From Verrucomicrobiaceae bacterium UBA7681 (GTDB lineage: Bacteria > Verrucomicrobiota > Verrucomicrobiia > Verrucomicrobiales > Verrucomicrobiaceae), in contig DLGZ01000003.1 of the NCBI GenBank assembly GCA_002482965.1, positions 23,448 to 38,103 on the forward strand: a stretch of DNA of 14,656 nt. The letters are read 5' to 3'. The translations under genes were made by a program, and so were the position numbers. Below the pieces are notes generated by a model. The model was not told the origin of the DNA. It saw only the letters and a program-made list of their open reading frames with translations, and ran no database searches. Of the stretch, positions 11,642-14,656 are shown in pieces. Every line of letters begins with the position of its first letter. Position 1 is the stretch's first letter.

Positions 11642-13951
11642 ATGACTAATTCTGATCGCATCCGCATCTTGATCGTCGAAAACGAAGGCCTCGTTGGCTG
11701 CGACATGGCAACGACTCTCGGCAAACTGGGCTATGTAGTCGTCGCTATCTGTGCCTCTGGAGAGGAAGCCTTAGAGCGCCATGAAGAGTTTCGCCCGGAT
11801 CTGGTCTTGATGGACGTCCACCTCGCGGGGCAACTTGATGGGATTGAGACGGCGAGAGAACTGCAGCGCCGCAGCCCAGTGGCCATCGTCTATGTGACGG
11901 CCTGCGCTGATCTAGACACCGTGGCGCGTGCGCGCCAAACGCACCCGCACGGGTATTTGCTCAAGCCATTCAATCACGACGAACTGCGCCTGGCCGTGGA
12001 AGTGGCTGCGCAGCGCCATTTTGAAGAGACCGAGCGTCAAAGGCGCGAGCACAGCTACTTTGAGGCGTTTCAAAGCCTCGCTGATGGGGTGATCGCCGCG
12101 GATCTGTCTGGAGGCGTGGTGTTTATGAACCCTTCCGCCGCCCGTGCCACCGGCTGGAATGCACAGGAGGCCGTTGGCTGCTCCTTAAACGAGGTCTTTC
12201 GTATTTATCAGAGCACGGGTGAACCCGCCGAGATTCTCTCTGCGGAGAGCGCCACGCAAGCCCCCGAGCGCACCGTCTATCTCACCACCCTAGCGGGTGA
12301 ACGCGTACCGATCCAGGACCGTACGGCTCCGCTGCGCGATGGGCAGGGCCAGCTGACCGGCCTCATCATTCTCTTCCGTGCCGCTGCTGTGCCAGCGCCG
12401 GTGGAAGCCGCGACCCTCCCCAACCGCAGCACGGCACCGCTGGTGGATGTGGTCGAAAGCATTTCCGACCCGCTGTTTGCGCTGGATGCCCGCTGGCGTG
12501 TGACGTATGCCAACGCGAGCGCGCTGCGCCTCTTTGACCGTAACCTGCAGAACATGCTGGGCCTTTCGCTGTGGGACATCATGCCCAGCGCCACACGCGA
12601 GCTGCACCATGAGGCCTTCGCCCATGCCATGCTGCACCGCGAGACGGTGAACCGGGAGCTCTACTTGGACGAAAAGCAGCTCTGGCTGGAACTGCGCGGC
12701 TACCCCTTTGCTGAAGGTCTGCTGCTCCTTGTACAGGATGTCACGGCCCGGCGCGAGGAGGCCGAGCGCCGCAACCGCATTGACCGCCTTGAATCCCTGG
12801 GCCTGCTGGCGCGTGGATTCGCCCACGATTTCAACAATCTGCTGACTGTGCTGCTGGGCAACATCTCGCTGGCCGAGATGCGCCTGCGCAATGCCATCAC
12901 GCTGCCCGAACTGCACACGGCCAAGCAGGCGACGCTGCAGGCGCAGAACCTCGTGCAGCAACTGCTCACCTTTGCCCGTGGCGGTGCGCCGATCAAAACA
13001 CAGATCCGGCTCGGCGACCTCATTGAGACCTTTTTCACGCATCACACGCGTGCGAATCGTGTGGAGTACCGCATTGAAGTGCAGCCCGGCCTGCCACAGA
13101 TCGCCATTGATGGTGCGCAGATCCGCCGCCTGCTGAGCAATCTGATCCGCAATGCGGAACAGGCGCAGCCGGATGGCGGTGAAATCACCGTGCGCTGCTT
13201 TGCGCCTGATCATGCGGAGATGTTCCCCGGTGAAATGGTCACCGACACGAATTTCCAGCCCTCAGGGCTTGCCATCGAAGTCGCAGATGCAGGCGAAGGC
13301 ATCCAGACGGAGCACTTGTCGCATATTTTTGAGCCCTACTTCAGCACCCGCAAGGCCGACAACGCGACGGGTCTGGGCCTCACGGTCTGCGAATCCATCG
13401 CGAAAGCGCATGGTGGCTCGCTGACGGTCAGTTCAGAGCAGGGCAAGGGCACCACGGTGCGCTTCTACCTGCCGCTGGATTCCGATGGTGAAGACGCGGA
13501 CGCCTTTGGCCTGAGCAAGGTGTTCGACGCGCCACCGGAACTGAACGCCGTCAATCCGCGCATCCTGGTGCTGGAGGATGATCCGCTGGTGCGCTCATTG
13601 ATTGTCCGGAATCTCACCGGCAACGGTTTCGAGGTGGCTGAGAGTTCTGAAGGCAGTGAAACGGTGCGCATGTACCAGGAAAGCGTGACGCAAGGGCGAG
13701 CCTTTGACCTCGTCATTCTCGACCTCAGCATTCCGAATGGCATGGGCGGTGTGCGTGCGATGGAAAAACTCCGCGCCATCGACCCTGATGTCTTTGCGAT
13801 TGTCTCCAGTGGCTACTCGGATGATCCCGTCATGGCGAACCCGGGCTCCTACGGCTTTGCGGCCGTGCTGCCCAAGCCGTACGAGCCCGCCGACATGCTG
13901 CGGCTGGTGCGCAACATCCTGGCGACACGCGGCATCCGCCGGGAGTCGTAA
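11642..13951 (+). CDS. Hybrid sensor histidine kinase, REC-PAS-PAS-HisKA-HATPase-REC
   Basis: The 769-residue protein is predicted soluble, with no membrane segment, so it should sense a cytoplasmic or relayed signal. Domains in order: receiver 1 (about 7-125; phosphoacceptor D58, T86, K108), PAS 1 (about 137-245), PAS 2 (about 265-370), HisKA (about 380-445) with the phosphorylated histidine H395 in RGFAHDFNNLLTVLLGN, HATPase (about 490-612) with N500/N504, D-A-G-E-G 549-553, F-box IFEPYFST and GLGL 577-580, then receiver 2 (about 640-762; D646/D647, D694, S722/S723, K745). In receiver 1 the acidic pair reads V-E-N-E (E13, N14), so one metal-binding acid is Asn. Both ends can therefore take a phosphoryl group; an input receiver in front of the PAS domains suggests a relay from another kinase. 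No output regulator gene is adjacent. An in-frame TAA at 11639-11641 directly precedes the ATG, which fixes the start. Confidence 0.95.
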   Translation: MTNSDRIRILIVENEGLVGCDMATTLGKLGYVVVAICASGEEALERHEEFRPDLVLMDVHLAGQLDGIETARELQRRSPVAIVYVTACADLDTVARARQTHPHGYLLKPFNHDELRLAVEVAAQRHFEETERQRREHSYFEAFQSLADGVIAADLSGGVVFMNPSAARATGWNAQEAVGCSLNEVFRIYQSTGEPAEILSAESATQAPERTVYLTTLAGERVPIQDRTAPLRDGQGQLTGLIILFRAAAVPAPVEAATLPNRSTAPLVDVVESISDPLFALDARWRVTYANASALRLFDRNLQNMLGLSLWDIMPSATRELHHEAFAHAMLHRETVNRELYLDEKQLWLELRGYPFAEGLLLLVQDVTARREEAERRNRIDRLESLGLLARGFAHDFNNLLTVLLGNISLAEMRLRNAITLPELHTAKQATLQAQNLVQQLLTFARGGAPIKTQIRLGDLIETFFTHHTRANRVEYRIEVQPGLPQIAIDGAQIRRLLSNLIRNAEQAQPDGGEITVRCFAPDHAEMFPGEMVTDTNFQPSGLAIEVADAGEGIQTEHLSHIFEPYFSTRKADNATGLGLTVCESIAKAHGGSLTVSSEQGKGTTVRFYLPLDSDGEDADAFGLSKVFDAPPELNAVNPRILVLEDDPLVRSLIVRNLTGNGFEVAESSEGSETVRMYQESVTQGRAFDLVILDLSIPNGMGGVRAMEKLRAIDPDVFAIVSSGYSDDPVMANPGSYGFAAVLPKPYEPADMLRLVRNILATRGIRRES

Positions 13952-13977
13952 CCCGGGGCATTCGTTGACAAGCGCGC

Positions 13978-13997
13978 CAGGTTTGAGAAAGAACCTG
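13978..13997 (+). promoter_or_regulatory. Hairpin immediately before the 13999 gene
   Basis: CAGGTT (13978-13983) and AACCTG (13992-13997) pair perfectly around an 8-base purine-rich loop (TGAGAAAG). An outer GCGC/GCGC pairing (13974-13977 with 14001-14004) would put the AT of the start codon in a three-base bulge. The loop holds the only purine tract that could serve as a ribosome-binding site. It may limit translation or end the kinase transcript; no U-run follows. A TTGACA at 13965-13970 lacks a good -10 partner. Confidence 0.35.
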
Positions 13998-13998
13998 C

Positions 13999-14430
13999 AT
14001 GCGCGAACAGGACCTCCTCGACAAACTCAGCAAAATCGAGCGGCTGTATGCAGGTGCTGCCACTCCCGGAGAGAAGGAAGCTGCCGCCGATGCCATGGAG
14101 CGCATCAAACGGCGGCTGGGTGAGACGGCGAAGATCGAGAGGCCGATCGAATACAAGTTCACCCTGAGCGATGGCTGGTCGAAGAAGCTTTTTACGGCGT
14201 TGCTAAGACGGTATGCGCTGAGGCCGTACCGATATGCGCGGCAGCGACGAACCACGGTCATGGTCCGAGTGCCGCGCAGTTTTGTGGATGAGACGCTGTG
14301 GCCGGAGTTCCTCGAACTCAGCAAGGTTTTGCAAACGTATCTTGATGAGGTGACCGAGCGTGTCATCTCGGGTGCCATTCATGCGAATGAAGGCGAGGAA
14401 GAGGTGATTGCGGGTGAGTATCTGGGCTGA
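13999..14430 (+). CDS. Small conserved-looking hypothetical protein (DUF2786-like N-terminus)
   Basis: The 143-residue protein has no signal peptide and no membrane segment. Residues about 1-42 (LLDKLSKIERLYAGAATPGE, then KEAAADAMERIKRRLGE) form a helical segment with the K-I-x-x-L-x-x-x-A-x-[TS]-P-x-E-x-x-A-A-x-A pattern seen at the N-terminus of DUF2786 proteins, which are often phage- or plasmid-linked and of unknown function. The middle (50-95) is rich in Arg, Tyr and Lys (RRYALRPYRYARQRRTTVMV) and could bind nucleic acid. The C-terminal part (96-143) is acidic and helical. It lies 47 bases after the kinase gene on the same strand and may share its transcript. The frame is open, the codon use resembles that of the neighbours, and the start is the first ATG after a hairpin. 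The function is unknown; the family link is tentative. Confidence 0.6.
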   Translation: MREQDLLDKLSKIERLYAGAATPGEKEAAADAMERIKRRLGETAKIERPIEYKFTLSDGWSKKLFTALLRRYALRPYRYARQRRTTVMVRVPRSFVDETLWPEFLELSKVLQTYLDEVTERVISGAIHANEGEEEVIAGEYLG

Positions 14431-14590
14431 GGCGTTTTAGAATGGTTGTGCGGCTTATTTCTACTTTGGTAAGTCATTGGGGGCTGGCGGCGCGTTCGGA
14501 GCGCGGCGGAGTTTCTTGCAAACGCTGCTGGTGGAGGAGGTGTGTGGCGAAGGCGCTGGGTTTGCTTTCCGGTGATTGTTGTCCGGTACC
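14431..14590. other. Intergenic tract after the last gene, no gene seen
   Basis: These 160 bases have no supported gene on either strand. They contain a short imperfect palindrome around GCGCGTTCGGAGCGC (14489-14503). The tract may be the flank of the REP-like element that follows; nothing else is evident. Confidence 0.4.
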
Positions 14591-14650
14591 AGGGTAGCCT
14601 CGCTGAGGCTCGGCAACCCTTCGCTATGATGCGCAGTCCCGTTGGGACTG
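14591..14650. repeat. REP-like double-hairpin element at the window end
   Basis: Two strong hairpins stand side by side. The first is nested: AGGGT (14591-14595) pairs with ACCCT (14616-14620) and encloses AGCCTC-GCT-GAGGCT (14596-14610). The second is CAGTCCC-GTT-GGGACTG (14634-14650). The composition and the two-hairpin layout are like interspersed palindromic repeats I know from Verrucomicrobiota and Planctomycetota, which are commonly mobilised by IS200/IS605-like REP-associated tyrosine transposases. No transposase lies in the window. The element may extend beyond the right edge. A frame stays open through it to the edge, but it reads as arginine-rich noise and is not annotated. Confidence 0.55.
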
Positions 14651-14656
14651 GTGTAA

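Noticed and set aside
14471..14656. Plus-strand frame open to the window edge through the REP-like element
   Set aside because: It has no start signal, and its Arg/Gly-rich product is the kind of false protein produced when palindromic repeats are translated.
1..14656. tRNA, rRNA, CRISPR array, toxin-antitoxin pair, phage or defence island
   Set aside because: No cloverleaf, conserved rRNA stretch, spaced direct repeats, nuclease or transposase gene was recognised on either strand.

Overview
The window looks like a chromosomal segment of a GC-rich member of the Verrucomicrobiota, probably near Prosthecobacter/Verrucomicrobium. This is judged from protein content: a DUF5069 protein, a secreted DUF1080/LamG-like protein, an SHD1-domain metalloprotease, a divergent NuoM, and a REP-like repeat of a style I associate with this phylum. 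No database search backs the placement.

Layout. At the left edge (1-99, minus) is the first 33 codons of a secreted protein, divergent from a secreted concanavalin-A-fold-like protein (167-889, plus) and a DUF5069 gene (934-1365, plus). The DUF5069 gene meets, with no spacer, a convergent 598-residue secreted papain-fold (C39-like) peptidase that carries a duplicated N-terminal domain (1366-3162, minus). The core (3249-9536, minus) is a tight operon in the order nuoI-nuoJ-nuoK-nuoL-nuoM-nuoN: the membrane arm of NADH-quinone oxidoreductase plus its two-cluster ferredoxin subunit. nuoA-H are not in the window, so the complex I genes are split. A candidate promoter and two palindromes lie before nuoI. 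Upstream on the same strand is a small secreted helix-hairpin-helix protein (9711-10118).

The right third is on the plus strand. A secreted SHD1 plus HExxH metalloprotease (10271-11508) is frameshifted exactly at three copies of an 8-base repeat, and two copies would restore the frame. Then come an AT-rich control region with three TTAGAA/TTCTAA boxes and a possible 8-residue leader ORF, a 769-residue REC-PAS-PAS-HisKA-HATPase-REC hybrid sensor kinase (11642-13951), and a small unknown protein with a weak N-terminal resemblance to DUF2786 (13999-14430). The window ends in a REP-like double hairpin (14591-14650).

How the genes work together: NuoI passes electrons towards quinone and NuoJKLMN form the proton-pumping membrane arm. 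The other genes are unrelated single units, several of them exported. I see no tRNA, rRNA, CRISPR array, complete insertion sequence or defence system, and most of the window is ordinary. The points most worth a second look are the octanucleotide-repeat frameshift, the missing TM7 lysine in NuoM, the duplicated-domain peptidase and the palindrome before nuoI.
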